Assembly: GCA_016712405.1 (NCBI GenBank)
Contig: JADJRD010000003.1
Coordinates: forward strand, 672,501 to 736,500
From: Cellvibrio sp.
GTDB lineage: Bacteria; Pseudomonadota; Gammaproteobacteria; Pseudomonadales; Cellvibrionaceae
Direction of reading: 5' to 3'
Length of the DNA stretch: 64,000 nt
Under the pieces are notes generated by a model. The model was given only the letters and a program-made list of their open reading frames with translations, was not told the origin of the DNA and ran no database searches. The translations under genes were made by a program, and so were the position numbers. Every line of letters begins with the position of its first letter. Within the stretch, counting starts at the first letter, position 1. Below are positions 1 to 9,996 of this stretch, in pieces.

Positions 1-1131
1 TCCTATGTTTGGGTCTATTCCATTCTCCAATAGCCACTCAACCATTTTTAATCGTCCTAAGGTGATTGCCACATTTAACAAGAGCTGACCTTGCTTATAG
101 GAATCTTTTGTGGCCAACATATCGGGATGAAGCTGTTTTAACTTTTTTAAATTGTTTTGTGCGACGATTAAAAATAATTCTTTTTCTAATTCAGATGGAG
201 TCTGATCCGCCCAAAACCTAGGCATTAAGCTTGCGGGATCTGCTCCTGCCTTAATTAACATATCGGCTATTTCAATAGTCGGCACCATTAGTAGTGCTGA
301 ATCACCAAAATTATTTGTGAGATTCACATTTGCGCTGTTGTTGATTAGTGTTTGTACGACACTCCCATTATTCAGGCGAGATGCATTCATTAGTGCGGTA
401 TTTCCGTTTGCATCTCGTTTGTTTACTTCCGCCCCATGCGAAAGCAATGCTTGAATTATTTCCTTATTATCCTTCTCAGCTGCCTTCAGTAATACTGGCT
501 CATCAATTGTACTACCTCTGTCATCAATTGCATTGGGGGTTGCGCCATGACGTAGTAATGACATTACGACTGAATAATTGTTGAGATTGTTATATAAAAT
601 ACTACAATCCTGTGGATCTAGATTGGCACCTTGCTCCATTAACACCTTAAGGAGTATAGGGGAGATTTCATGAATGCCATCGCAAACATATTCGATTGTG
701 TTTTGAACACTTGCTCCTTCATTGATTAGCAGTTTTGCTATTTTTGGATTTTTAGCTAATTTGAGTGGGCTATCTTTTTGGTTTTGAATTCTGACATTTT
801 CGTCTTGTAATAATATTTTTGCTGCTTTGATGTTATTGTTTACTACCGCTAATTCTAAGTCATTGTAGCCAACCCTAACCTCCGTATAAATTTTGGAGCC
901 AGAATCAACTAATCGTTTTATAAATTCCGCCCTTCCTAGGATCTTAATTGCTACGTTTAGTGGCGTTACATTCCTATTTTTTATTGCATTGACATTGGCA
1001 CCGTTTTTTATTGCCATTTCAAATTCTTTCAGATCGTTTCTATAAATTGACATGAACAGCTGGCGATCCTCAGGTGACAATTTAATATATTGGGTTTCTG
1101 AATTAACCTCACCATCTTTTATTCTTGTCAT
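1..1131 (-). CDS. Ankyrin-repeat protein, C-terminal part, runs off the left edge
   Basis: An uninterrupted minus-strand reading frame from an ATG at 1131 to the left edge. It encodes successive ankyrin repeats with the usual pattern of N-x-TPL-x-A followed by LL-x-x-GA-x-x-N (for example LLSHGAEVNKRDANGNTALM and LIKAGADPASL). Ankyrin repeats mediate protein binding; no catalytic domain is visible. The frame stays open upstream of this ATG and matches the end of the next entry if one base is restored, so this is probably the C-terminal part of the same secreted protein. The true C-terminus lies outside the window. The ankyrin fold is clear; gene identity and partners are unknown. Confidence 0.75.
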   Translation of the reverse strand, partial: MTRIKDGEVNSETQYIKLSPEDRQLFMSIYRNDLKEFEMAIKNGANVNAIKNRNVTPLNVAIKILGRAEFIKRLVDSGSKIYTEVRVGYNDLELAVVNNNIKAAKILLQDENVRIQNQKDSPLKLAKNPKIAKLLINEGASVQNTIEYVCDGIHEISPILLKVLMEQGANLDPQDCSILYNNLNNYSVVMSLLRHGATPNAIDDRGSTIDEPVLLKAAEKDNKEIIQALLSHGAEVNKRDANGNTALMNASRLNNGSVVQTLINNSANVNLTNNFGDSALLMVPTIEIADMLIKAGADPASLMPRFWADQTPSELEKELFLIVAQNNLKKLKQLHPDMLATKDSYKQGQLLLNVAITLGRLKMVEWLLENGIDPNIG

Positions 1132-1151
1132 TGTATGTGTGTAATAACCAC

Positions 1152-1771
1152 CTATCTCTCCTCCCTTTTCAATAATAACTTTATTATTTTGTTGTCTGAC
1201 GCAGAATCCAGTGGAGTTGCTTTTTCGACGATAAGTCGTTTACGTTTGCACCGTGACTAAGCAACAGTTCTACAAGTTCAAAATTTTTTCTCTGTACTGC
1301 ATCAATTAGCGGGCTTTCATCTTCCGACGAACCATTATAGCGGCGCCAGATGTTGGGCGATGCTCCAGAATCGAGAAGGACCTTTGTAATCTGAATGCGT
1401 TTTTTTTCGCTAATAGATGGATGAAAAACCACTTTCCCTAGGGGAGTTCTTCCGTAGCTATCCAGTTTATTGACATCAGCGCCGGCGTCTATTAACACCC
1501 GTATCATTTCTAGATTTTTAGTGGTGACCACTTGGTGGAGCACGGCACCTCTTTCAGTCGTGTGATTTACGTCTGCGCCCTGTGCTAACAATTCCCTCAC
1601 ACCATCCACATCTCCCATTAGGACGTCCTGCATAAAGCGAAAATCTATTGATTTTGTGGTATCTGCATATGCTACAGAGGAATAGTGACTTATTGCTAAG
1701 CATCCCAACATGATGAACGATACGAACTGATTTATATGCTTGGTCAAATGTTTGTGCTCCTTTAAGTCCAA
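1152..1771 (-). CDS. Secreted ankyrin-repeat protein, N-terminal part, frame-broken
   Basis: The N-terminus has a hydrophobic signal-peptide-like stretch ending near VAYADTTK, then three to four ankyrin repeats (LLAQGADVN, LIDAGADVNKLDSYGRTPL, LLSHGANVN). The uninterrupted frame stops at 1184 in a sequence that does not look like ankyrin. Adding one A to the A5 run near 1227 gives a normal repeat end (ATPLDSASDNKIIKLLL) reaching a stop at 1152. Adding one more base near 1170 joins it smoothly to the ankyrin frame downstream. The simplest reading is one periplasmic ankyrin protein with two single-base breaks. Function unknown; small ankyrin proteins of this kind are often periplasmic. Confidence 0.7.
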
Positions 1772-1858
1772 TTTGCTCTTGGCTCAACCCAGTTAGAGAT
1801 AGCAGATTTCAAAATCTTCTAAGCCGCTATATTGACCTGTCCCATCCCCTTTGAACTA

Positions 1859-1878
1859 TACTGTATATAAATACAGTA
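1859..1878 (+). promoter_or_regulatory. LexA (SOS) box upstream of imuA
   Basis: TACTGTATATAAATACAGTA matches the gammaproteobacterial LexA operator CTGT-N8-ACAG perfectly and is extended symmetrically by TA on both sides. It lies 5 bp before the ATG at 1884. It also excludes the longer TTG-started frame (1851) as the real start, because the operator would then lie inside the coding region. Known biology: imuA-imuB-dnaE2 cassettes are LexA-controlled in most proteobacteria. Confidence 0.93.
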
Positions 1879-1883
1879 AAGAC

Positions 1884-2636
1884 ATGAAGATGAACGAGAC
1901 CCCCACCAGTCTGCCAGCCACGGTTTCCCTCAGCGATCTGCTGCAGCGGGATGATATGTGGATGGGCCATTCCCAGCGCTTTGCCACTCGCGAAGCGGTG
2001 CCGACTGGTTATGAGGGGCTGGATGCGCGATTGCTTAACAAAGGCTGGCCATTAGGGAATTTGGTTGAAGTCTGTCAAAAGGGGATGCAGGGGGAATGGC
2101 AGTTGTTTACCCCGGCGCTCTTACAGCTCCCTGGACTGATCGTGCTGGTAAATCCTCCGGCCGTACCTTTCGCACAAGCCTTCATTCAGGGCGGTATCGA
2201 CCTCGACAAATTGATTGTGGTCGAAGCCAAAGAACGAAATCATTTTGTTTCATCCTTCGTTGAAATCGCGAGAGCCAGCGTCGGTAGCCTATTGGCCTGG
2301 CAACCGAATGCGCTCACTTATACTGAAATGCGTAAATGTTCACTGGCTGCGTTGGATGGTAGTGGTTTGTCGATTATGTTTCGACACGCAGCAGCACAAC
2401 AACAAAGTTCACCGGCGAGTTTGCGATTGTTTGCCCATCAAGTTCCAACAGGATTGGAAATCACCATTTTTAAACAGAAAGGCCATCTGCAAACGCAACA
2501 AGCACAGCCTCTTGTTTTACCCATGCCTGCTCACTGGGCAGCTATGCCAGCGCATAACCATTTGAATCACGCTACACGCGCACGACAGCCACAGCATCCA
2601 CCCTCGAATGTGACGCCTATTCGGGGGAAATCGTGA
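1884..2636 (+). CDS. imuA: ImuA, translesion-synthesis accessory protein
   Basis: RecA/SulA-like ImuA of about 250 residues, the usual family length. Characteristic segments are VPTGYEGLDARLLNKGWPLG near the N-terminus, then the degenerate RecA-like core (LVEVCQKGMQGEWQLFTPAL) and the FAHQVPTGLEITIFKQKGH region. It works with ImuB and DnaE2 in damage-induced mutagenesis. The start is set after the LexA box; ATG 1884 and ATG 1890 are both possible. Its stop overlaps the GTG start of imuB (GTGA), so the genes are translationally coupled. Regulation by LexA is directly visible in the sequence. Confidence 0.9.
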   Translation: MKMNETPTSLPATVSLSDLLQRDDMWMGHSQRFATREAVPTGYEGLDARLLNKGWPLGNLVEVCQKGMQGEWQLFTPALLQLPGLIVLVNPPAVPFAQAFIQGGIDLDKLIVVEAKERNHFVSSFVEIARASVGSLLAWQPNALTYTEMRKCSLAALDGSGLSIMFRHAAAQQQSSPASLRLFAHQVPTGLEITIFKQKGHLQTQQAQPLVLPMPAHWAAMPAHNHLNHATRARQPQHPPSNVTPIRGKS

Positions 2637-4159
2637 ATGCAAAATGGACACGACTCTGGTTATCCATCCGCTTTGTTGATCTCCCTCTCACTGCATTTGA
2701 TAGCAGTGAATCGAAAATAGAAATTGATCAACAACCCACAGTCGTCATAGAAAAAAAACGGGTGATATTTGCCAACACACACGCGGTTGAAGCCGGCGTG
2801 CAATGGGGTATGGATATCACCACCACCCAATTACTAACACCCTGCAAAGTAGTTGAGCGCAATATTGAACAAGAAGAAAAAGTTTTACATCACTTATCAG
2901 AAGAACTCTATCAATTCAGTCCCTACATCAGCCTGTATCGAAGTACAAAAACACCGGCATCCGGATTGCAGTTGGAAATTTCCAGTTGTTTGAATTTATT
3001 CGGCGGACTGAAATCGTTTTGTGATCGTGTTGGTCAATTTTGATGCGATCCGGTTTTGCTTATGCATTGGGGCTGGCTCAATTCTGAAAAAGCCGCTTGG
3101 TATTTATCTTTCGCGCCTTGGGATATCTCAGGGAATGAGACAAGGGAATTTTTTATTCAACGATTGAATCCATTACCGATTCAGCTGCTGGCTGATTACC
3201 CCAAAGCAGTGGATGCTTTGCTGAAATCCGGGTTTACAACCTTGGGTGATCTGGCCACTCAAATACAAGGAAAATCCATCAGCAGTTTTAAAAAACGGTT
3301 TGATCACGCCTTTGTTGAATTGCTGTGTGACCTTTACGATATAGACCGGGATTTTTCCCAACAATCCTTATTTGAAAAACCGCGAGAACTCTTTAAGCCA
3401 GACGAATGGTTTGAAGCAGAAATTCAATTTGAATACCCCATTGCATTGGTGGATCAACTCGCACAGCCAATCGAACATCTGTTGATACAATTGAGCGATT
3501 ATTTACGCAAGCGCCAACAAGAAACCCAACAGATTGAGTGGCAGTTATCGGATATTTATCGTCGAAAAGAAATTGTTCACGTTAACAGCGATAAACCACA
3601 GCGCCAGTGGCAATTGCTCTATGACTTAACGCTGATTCAGTTAGAAGCGAAATCACTCCCATTTGAAGTCGACACACTTCGGTTAACCTGTTTACGCAGC
3701 CTGCAGGCACAACTGGAATCCAACCCACTGAATTTTAATCAGGAAAAAAACATAAAGCGGCAAAAGATTATTCTCGTGTGATGGCAAAGTTAAAAGCCAT
3801 GATGGGCAATGCAGCGGTAACTAAAATCAGTTATCAAGACAGCCGTGTGCCTGAATTGACGAATGCCGTCATTGCCCCTCGCTGAAAAATGCCATCAACA
3901 ATTACCCGATATTCACGCAAAAGCGTTACGTCCCGCATGGCTGTTGTCCACACCGCAATTAATTGAACAACGCAGCCAACGATTATTTTGGCAAGGGTAC
4001 ATAGCACCGATCGTTGGCCCCGAACGGGTAATTGGCAATTGGTGGGAAAAACCCGTTGCCCGCGATTATTACCTCGCGACTCGCAACGACAATTTGCCTT
4101 TGTGGATTTATTTTGATCTTTACCAAAAGCAATGGTTTGTGCACGGGGTATTTGCCTGA
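2633..4159 (+). CDS. imuB: ImuB, Y-family polymerase-like protein, several frame breaks
   Basis: A GTG start overlapping the imuA stop. Four consecutive frame segments together give a normal-length ImuB of about 500 residues. The N-terminal DinB-like core (LWLSIRFVDLPLTAF, FANTHAVEAGVQWGM) breaks near 3040 at a T4 run. A short piece (MRSGFAYALGLA) breaks near 3080. The little-finger-like region breaks at an A7 run near 3747. The C-terminal family motif (GPERVIGNWW...YYLATR, WFVHGVFA) follows a break at C4 near 3873. ImuB usually lacks polymerase catalytic residues and bridges the beta clamp to DnaE2. Breaks in homopolymers suggest sequencing errors rather than decay, because the surrounding cassette is intact. 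Confidence 0.82.
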
Positions 4160-7100
4160 TGCGCTACGCCCATTTACACACCACAACCAATTTTACTTTT
4201 CTGACGGGTGCTTCTCATCCCGGTGAATACATTTATCAAGCGCATGATCTTGGCTACGACGCGATTGCCATCACGGATGAGTGTTCATTGGCGGGAGTAG
4301 TCAAAGCCTTTGTAGCTGCGGAAGAGATGAACGTGAAATTAATTGTGGGCAGTCGATTTCGATTATCGAACGGAATGGATTTGCTCGCGATTGCGCCTTC
4401 TCGCATTGCTTATGCCGAATTATCGGGATTTATCACACTCGCACGGCGACGTGCAGAAAAAGGATCTTATGAGGCGCATTTTGAAGACCTTCGATTTCGC
4501 TTGCGAAACTGCTTAATAATCTGGCTCGCGAAACTTACCGAACCCATTTCAGATGAGGTCGCGACTGAATTACAAAAAGCGTTTAAACATCGACTCTGGA
4601 TTGGCATCAATCATCAATTGCATGGTGGTGAGCAGCAAGACTTTGAACGTTGGCAGCAATTGGGTTTCGCTAAAAATATTCCGCTGGTCGCTTGTGGTGA
4701 AGCCTTAATGCATTGCCAATCTCGCAAGCCACTGCAAGATGTCGTTACCTCTATTCGACATAACACGCCAATTCAGCAAATGGGTACTCAGCTTGAATTA
4801 AATGGTGAGGCCTATCTAAAACCCTTTCATCAATTAGCCAAGTTGTATCCACAAGAATTGCTGGATGAAACTTGTGTGATCGCTGACTTGTGCCACTTCT
4901 CCATGCACGAGTTGCGTTACCAATACCCGCGTGAATTAGTGCCCGATAACATCACACCGATTGCTCACCTTCGGAATCTGGTTGAAATAGGCAAGCACCA
5001 ACGTTGGCCAAAAACTGTTCCGACTTTTGTGAACCAACTGCTTGAAAAAGAATTGGAGCTGATTGAAGAGCTCGAATACGAATATTATTTTTTAACTGTA
5101 CACGACATAGTGCAATTCGCACGCAGCCAACACATTCTCTGCCAAGGCAGAGGCTCAGCGGCAAACTCCGTTGTATGTTATTGCCTGTTTGTCACTGAAA
5201 TTGCACCAGGGCAGATCAGTGTGTTGTTCGAGCGATTTATTTCACGTGAACGAGACGAGCCGCCGGATATAGACGTAGATTTCGAACACCAACGCCGCGA
5301 AGAAGTGATTCAATATATTTATAACAAATACGGGCGTGAACGGGCTGCTATTGCAGCGACAGTCATTACCTATCGTAGTAAAAGTGCTGTGCGCGATCTT
5401 GGCAAAGCCTTGGGCATGGAAGAATCGCTGATTAATTACCTCAGTGAAAATATGGCCTGGTGGGATAAGAGCAGTGAATTAAAAAATCGATTTGCATCAT
5501 TGGGTTTAAAAATCGATAGCCAATTGCTGGTTCATTTTTTTAATCTGTTTCAACAGATCCTCGGTTTTCCCCGTCACCTCAGCCAACACACTGGCGGCTT
5601 TGTCATTTCAGAATCGCGCATCAGTGATTTGGTTCCACTCGAAAATGCGAGTATGGCTGATCGAACGATTATTCAGTGGGATAAAGATGATCTGGAAGCT
5701 ATGCGTTTATTAAAAGTTGATGTGTTAGCCTTGGGAATGTTGTCTGCCTTAAGACGATCGATTGAATTAATTAACACTTATGATCCTCATATAAAATCCT
5801 TGCAAGATATTCCGCGAGAAGATCCAGCGACTTACGAGATGCTATGTTGCGGTGACAGTGTGGGTGTTTTCCAAATTGAATCCCGCGCACAAATGGCGAT
5901 GCTGCCACGTCTTCAACCTCGAAATTTTTATGATTTAGTCATTCAAATAGCGATAGTGCGACCAGGCCCCATTCAAGGCGACATGGTGCATCCTTATCTG
6001 CGTCGCCGCGCCGGTTTGGAGGACATTACTTATCCGAGTGAACAGATCAAATATGTGTTGCAACCTACGCTGGGCGTTCCTATTTTTCAGGAACAAGTCA
6101 TGCGATTGTCGATGGTAGCGGCTGGGTTTACCGGTGGTGAAGCCGATTCATTGCGACGCGCCATTACCAACTGGGGTAAAAATTCAAAACTATTAACCTT
6201 TGAAGATAAATTTAAAAACGGATTACTCGTGAATGGATACACACAAGAATTTGCCGACAGATTATTTGAGCAAGTCAAAGGCTTTGGTGGTTATGGATTC
6301 CCGGAAAGCCACTCCGCCAGTTTTGCGATTCTCTGTTATATCTCTAGCTGGATTAAATGCCATCATCCCGCTGCATTCTATTGTTCGTTGTTAAACAGCC
6401 AACCCATGGGTTTCTATTCGCCCTCGCAATTAATTCAGGATGCACGACGACATGGCATCAGAGTGAAACCCGTTAACATCAATCGCAGTCAATATGAAAA
6501 TTCTTTAGAGCTTGATGAAAACAATCAACAAGGCATTCGACTGGGTTTTATTCAAGTGAATTCACTCAAAACAGAGGTCGCTAAAAAAATTGAAATGTTT
6601 CGCGGCAATACTCCATTTACTTCACTCGATGATTTTGGAAACAGAACACAATTCAGTGACGTGGATATTGCTTGCTTAGCCTCTGCCGATGCCTTTCGGG
6701 AAATCACTGGCAATCGTTACCAAACCCGCTGGCAAGCAGCCGGGCTTTTACCTTCATCCGCATTGCTGTCATCACTTGAAGACGAAAAAGATGAGTTATT
6801 AATGCAAGGCCCTAGCATCGAAAAAAATGTCATTGAAGATTACTCGTCGATTGGCTTAACGCTACGCAAACATCCCATGGCATTGTTGCGTTCACAATAT
6901 CCCTTCAATAAATGCAAACGCTTCGCCGACTTAATTGATTTACCCCATAAAGGTTTTGTGCGAATTGCCGGAATCGTCACCGGCAAACAACGCCCCGGCA
7001 CTGCAAGTGGCGTTTTATTTTTATCGCTAGAAGACGAAACTGGAACCAGCAATGTGGTGATCTGGACATCAACCCAGGAGCGCTACCGAAAAGAAATCCT

Positions 7101-7248
7101 GACAGGTCGACTGCTGCTGATCAAAGGCACGGTGGAATTACTCAAAGAAAATGTCAGCACACCCATCATTCATGTGATTGCAGGTCATATTGAAGACCAT
7201 TCAGATCAGTTGAGTAGCTTGGAATTGAAGTCACGAGATTTTCATTAA
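4159..7248 (+). CDS. dnaE2: DnaE2, error-prone DNA polymerase III alpha subunit
   Basis: About 1,029 residues, the usual DnaE2 length and shorter than replicative DnaE. It begins with the PHP domain (MRYAHLHTTTNFTFLTGASH). The polymerase core follows, with GRGSAANSVVCYCL, PPDIDVDFEHQRREEV (catalytic Asp pair) and VDVLALGMLSALRR. A helix-hairpin-helix region and a C-terminal OB fold (FVRIAGIVTGKQRPGTASG) complete it. The ATG overlaps the imuB TGA by one base (TGATG), confirming operon structure; a longer in-frame start at 4132 lies inside imuB and is rejected. It performs lesion bypass with ImuA and ImuB under SOS control. This gene is unbroken. Confidence 0.96.
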   Translation: MRYAHLHTTTNFTFLTGASHPGEYIYQAHDLGYDAIAITDECSLAGVVKAFVAAEEMNVKLIVGSRFRLSNGMDLLAIAPSRIAYAELSGFITLARRRAEKGSYEAHFEDLRFRLRNCLIIWLAKLTEPISDEVATELQKAFKHRLWIGINHQLHGGEQQDFERWQQLGFAKNIPLVACGEALMHCQSRKPLQDVVTSIRHNTPIQQMGTQLELNGEAYLKPFHQLAKLYPQELLDETCVIADLCHFSMHELRYQYPRELVPDNITPIAHLRNLVEIGKHQRWPKTVPTFVNQLLEKELELIEELEYEYYFLTVHDIVQFARSQHILCQGRGSAANSVVCYCLFVTEIAPGQISVLFERFISRERDEPPDIDVDFEHQRREEVIQYIYNKYGRERAAIAATVITYRSKSAVRDLGKALGMEESLINYLSENMAWWDKSSELKNRFASLGLKIDSQLLVHFFNLFQQILGFPRHLSQHTGGFVISESRISDLVPLENASMADRTIIQWDKDDLEAMRLLKVDVLALGMLSALRRSIELINTYDPHIKSLQDIPREDPATYEMLCCGDSVGVFQIESRAQMAMLPRLQPRNFYDLVIQIAIVRPGPIQGDMVHPYLRRRAGLEDITYPSEQIKYVLQPTLGVPIFQEQVMRLSMVAAGFTGGEADSLRRAITNWGKNSKLLTFEDKFKNGLLVNGYTQEFADRLFEQVKGFGGYGFPESHSASFAILCYISSWIKCHHPAAFYCSLLNSQPMGFYSPSQLIQDARRHGIRVKPVNINRSQYENSLELDENNQQGIRLGFIQVNSLKTEVAKKIEMFRGNTPFTSLDDFGNRTQFSDVDIACLASADAFREITGNRYQTRWQAAGLLPSSALLSSLEDEKDELLMQGPSIEKNVIEDYSSIGLTLRKHPMALLRSQYPFNKCKRFADLIDLPHKGFVRIAGIVTGKQRPGTASGVLFLSLEDETGTSNVVIWTSTQERYRKEILTGRLLLIKGTVELLKENVSTPIIHVIAGHIEDHSDQLSSLELKSRDFH

Positions 7249-7448
7249 GCGCAGGCGCCTAAATCATCAGATCTGTACGGTGAAATATCGTGTAATAGAC
7301 GGGGCATTACTTTCCGTGTACTTTCGGCTTTGTGCCCGAAGCGGACATACATAGACGGCGATAATCCTGCAAATTACTTTAAAACTTTAAAATGATGTAT
7401 TTCGTTGAAACTCTGAACTTGTGACTTCTTTGAACTCCACATTTTAAA

Positions 7449-7799
7449 CTAATTCTCTTTTTTTATTGCCCGAATTATTGCGTTAGCTGTTCTTGGATGA
7501 AAAGCACCGATAAAATGATATTCGCCTTGAGGCAGTGGCCCAATAAAGACAAAGCCATTTGTGTTTCCCATAATAATTTTCTTAAACTTAAGTGAATGAC
7601 TTTCAATTTCTTCAGCTGTCGCATCCCTGTTATAAATGATCAATTTTATTTTTGTATTTGCGGGCACTACTATTACATCTGTATGAAAAATATGTTTCGA
7701 TATTTCAATTTTTAAAATAGGCGAGGCATCACCTGATACCAATGTGGCATGTGCCAGTATCATTGTGCAACAGAGGTGTCTGTAAAATCTCCATTTCAT
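7449..7799 (-). CDS. Cupredoxin-like small exported protein
   Basis: About 116 residues. A short hydrophobic N-terminus (signal-peptide-like, CCTMILAHATLVSGDAS) precedes one beta-sandwich domain with VVPANTKIKLIIYNRD, IESHSLKFKK and PLPQGEYHFIGAFHPRTANA. These match the cupredoxin-like domain proteins often found beside FTR1/EfeO-type iron transporters or envelope-stress genes. A blue-copper His-Cys-His-Met set is not complete: no Cys is seen in the C-terminal loop, so copper binding is doubtful. The start at ATG 7799 is preferred because it places the signal peptide at the end; GTG 7829 is the alternative. It is divergent from the two-component operon. Confidence 0.65.
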   Translation of the reverse strand: MKWRFYRHLCCTMILAHATLVSGDASPILKIEISKHIFHTDVIVVPANTKIKLIIYNRDATAEEIESHSLKFKKIIMGNTNGFVFIGPLPQGEYHFIGAFHPRTANAIIRAIKKEN

Positions 7800-7951
7800 A
7801 AAAAGGATATCAATTTGGCAGATCGTCACCTCTAGCTTAACTTCTTTGACTTAGGTAAGGCTTAGTGAGTATTGGCGCCACTACATATCAACTAAGATTG
7901 TTTTAAGTCTTCGGATCTATACTAACTCTATGCTGTCATTTTGGAGAAATA

Positions 7952-8617
7952 ATGAGGGTTTTATTGGTTGAGGACGATCAAATGATAGGTGAGTCAGTAT
8001 CCGAAAGTCTGGCTGATATGGGTTACGCAGTGGACTGGCTTAAGGATGGTGACAGTGCATTAGCTGCTGTGTCTTGTCATCAATATGATTTACTGTTGCT
8101 GGATCTTGGCTTGCCTCGTCTGGATGGCATTGATGTATTGACTAAAATAAGAAAACAACAGAAACCACTGCCCATCATTATATTGACTGCAAGGGATGCT
8201 ATAGAAGATCGCATTAGTGGTTTGGACGCAGGTGCGGATGATTACCTGGTAAAGCCTTTTGCTTTAGGAGAATTGAACGCAAGAATAAGAGCTGTGCTAA
8301 GACGACAATCAACTAGTGCAGGACCGCAGTTGAGCAATGGCATTATTTCTCTTGACCCTGTCACACGCGAGGCACAGGTTACTGGTAAAGATTCTATTCG
8401 ATTATCCGCGCGTGAATTTGCTTTATTGCAAGCATTGTTGGTTCGCCCGGGTGCAATACTTTCACGCGGAGAGATAGAGGAAAAAATATACGCTTGGGGT
8501 GATGAGGTGGAAAGTAATGCAATAGAGTTTTTTATTCATTCGATTCGAAAAAAATTTGGTGCTGACATCATTAAAAATGTTCGGGGGCTGGGGTGGATGG
8601 TCGCAAAAACAAACTGA
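7952..8617 (+). CDS. OmpR/PhoB-family response regulator (PmrA/QseB-like)
   Basis: 221 residues. The receiver domain starts MRVLLVEDDQMIG and has the acidic pocket, phospho-acceptor Asp (YDLLLLDLGLPRLDG), switch Thr (LTARDA) and Lys (YLVKPF). The C-terminal winged helix (LSAREFALLQALLVRPG, SNAIEFFIHSIRKKFG, NVRGLGWM) is of OmpR type. A Shine-Dalgarno GGAG precedes the ATG. The 3' end overlaps the kinase start by 25 bp, so both are one operon. With a PAP2 and EptA-like pair nearby, a PmrA-like role in lipid A modification is a reasonable inference; the inducing signal is unknown. Confidence 0.92.
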   Translation: MRVLLVEDDQMIGESVSESLADMGYAVDWLKDGDSALAAVSCHQYDLLLLDLGLPRLDGIDVLTKIRKQQKPLPIIILTARDAIEDRISGLDAGADDYLVKPFALGELNARIRAVLRRQSTSAGPQLSNGIISLDPVTREAQVTGKDSIRLSAREFALLQALLVRPGAILSRGEIEEKIYAWGDEVESNAIEFFIHSIRKKFGADIIKNVRGLGWMVAKTN

Positions 8618-9906
8618 TCCACTCATTACAATTTCGATTATCAATAGGGACTGCGATTGCAATTGTAGTGGTTGCAATAATTGCTGGTATTTTTTCTTAT
8701 TGGTGGGCATTTGAAGAAGCTATTGAACTGCAGGATGAGCAGCTTATTCGATTGGCAGCATTAGTTAATCATCAGGTCATTCAACCGGAAATGTCCTCTG
8801 AAATATCTACAGCTGATCCCGAATCTCATTTTGTTGTGCAATGGTTGGATAAATCTATTGATTCAACACTGCTTGAATTGCCAGAAATACCATTTGATCT
8901 GCAGGATGGTTTGCAGACTCACTTTGTGAATGGTGCAAATTGGCGCATGCTAGTGAAATCATTGCAGGACGGATCTCGTGTCGTTGTTGCCCAGCAAACA
9001 GAAGTTCGCGATGAAATTGCACGTGCTAGTGCATTAAATACATTAATTCCTCTCGTTATATTGATCCCGCTACTATTAATGTGGGTTGCCTATTTAATTC
9101 GAATTGTTTTTTCTCCATTAAAAAAGATGGCAGCACAGCTCAACACCAGCTCAGATACACATCTATTGCCTTTGCCTAACGAAAATCTAGCTTCAGAAGT
9201 CGCACCTTTTATTACAGCAATCAATCAGTTGCTAACACGAGTTAATGATTCGATTAGACAACAAAGACAATTTGTTCGTGATGCTGCTCATGAGCTACGT
9301 TCGCCTTTAACGGCCATCTCACTTCAAACCGAACGCATGATCGAATCAAACTTGCAGCCAGAGCTGCAAGCCAGATTAATTAATTTACACAAAGCAACAG
9401 AACGAACAAGAATTCTTATCGAACAGCTATTAACAATGGCTAGAGTACAAGATAACTTGCTTTCATCAAAAATTGAGATCTCAATAAAAGGATTACTTCG
9501 TGAAATATTGGAAGATCTTCTTTCGTTGGCAGAACTAAAAAAAATAGAAATACTAGTTAATGGTGATGACATATCCGTATATAGTCAGCCCATAGATTTA
9601 CAAATTCTCATCAAAAATTTAATTGAAAATGCAATTCGTTACACTCCAGATGACGGGTTAATTGAAATCGTTTTAATTAGCAATGCCAATGCAACCGAGG
9701 TAATAATTAAAGATTCCGGGCCAGGTATTCCTGAAAGTGAAATAGATCGTGTTTTTGATCCATTTTACAGGGTGCCAGGAAGCAATCAGCCCGGTTCAGG
9801 CTTGGGTCTTTCGATTGTAAAAACAATCGCTAATAGATTAGGCGTAAAGGTACAGCTTCATTCTACGGAGCATGGATTATCTGCGCATGTAATTTTTACA
9901 AAATAA
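8593..9906 (+). CDS. Sensor histidine kinase (PmrB/QseC-like)
   Basis: 437 residues from a GTG inside the 3' end of the regulator gene. There is an N-terminal membrane helix (about residues 14-35) and a periplasmic loop of about 110 residues. A second helix follows (TLIPLVILIPLLLMWVAYLI), then HAMP. The H-box is FVRDAAHELRSPLTAIS with the phospho-His, the N-box NLIENAIRYTPDDG, and the G-boxes DSGPGIPESE and GSGLGLSIVKTI. All catalytic boxes are intact. It phosphorylates the preceding regulator. Domain layout fits the PmrB/QseC group; the ligand cannot be read from sequence. Confidence 0.92.
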   Translation: MDGRKNKLIHSLQFRLSIGTAIAIVVVAIIAGIFSYWWAFEEAIELQDEQLIRLAALVNHQVIQPEMSSEISTADPESHFVVQWLDKSIDSTLLELPEIPFDLQDGLQTHFVNGANWRMLVKSLQDGSRVVVAQQTEVRDEIARASALNTLIPLVILIPLLLMWVAYLIRIVFSPLKKMAAQLNTSSDTHLLPLPNENLASEVAPFITAINQLLTRVNDSIRQQRQFVRDAAHELRSPLTAISLQTERMIESNLQPELQARLINLHKATERTRILIEQLLTMARVQDNLLSSKIEISIKGLLREILEDLLSLAELKKIEILVNGDDISVYSQPIDLQILIKNLIENAIRYTPDDGLIEIVLISNANATEVIIKDSGPGIPESEIDRVFDPFYRVPGSNQPGSGLGLSIVKTIANRLGVKVQLHSTEHGLSAHVIFTK

Positions 9907-9996
9907 AAGATCCAGATTGTTTATATCAAAACTAAGTGTTGACTAAGTTTTAGCTGCAAGAATGAAGATTGGCAGTCTATTCTTTGCAGGTCTTCA

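Noticed and set aside
1851..1883. TTG-started N-terminal extension of imuA
   Set aside because: It would place the LexA operator inside the coding region, and the extra residues match nothing in ImuA.
4132..4158. Upstream ATG for dnaE2
   Set aside because: It lies inside the end of imuB; the PHP domain starts at the ATG at 4159, which overlaps the imuB stop.
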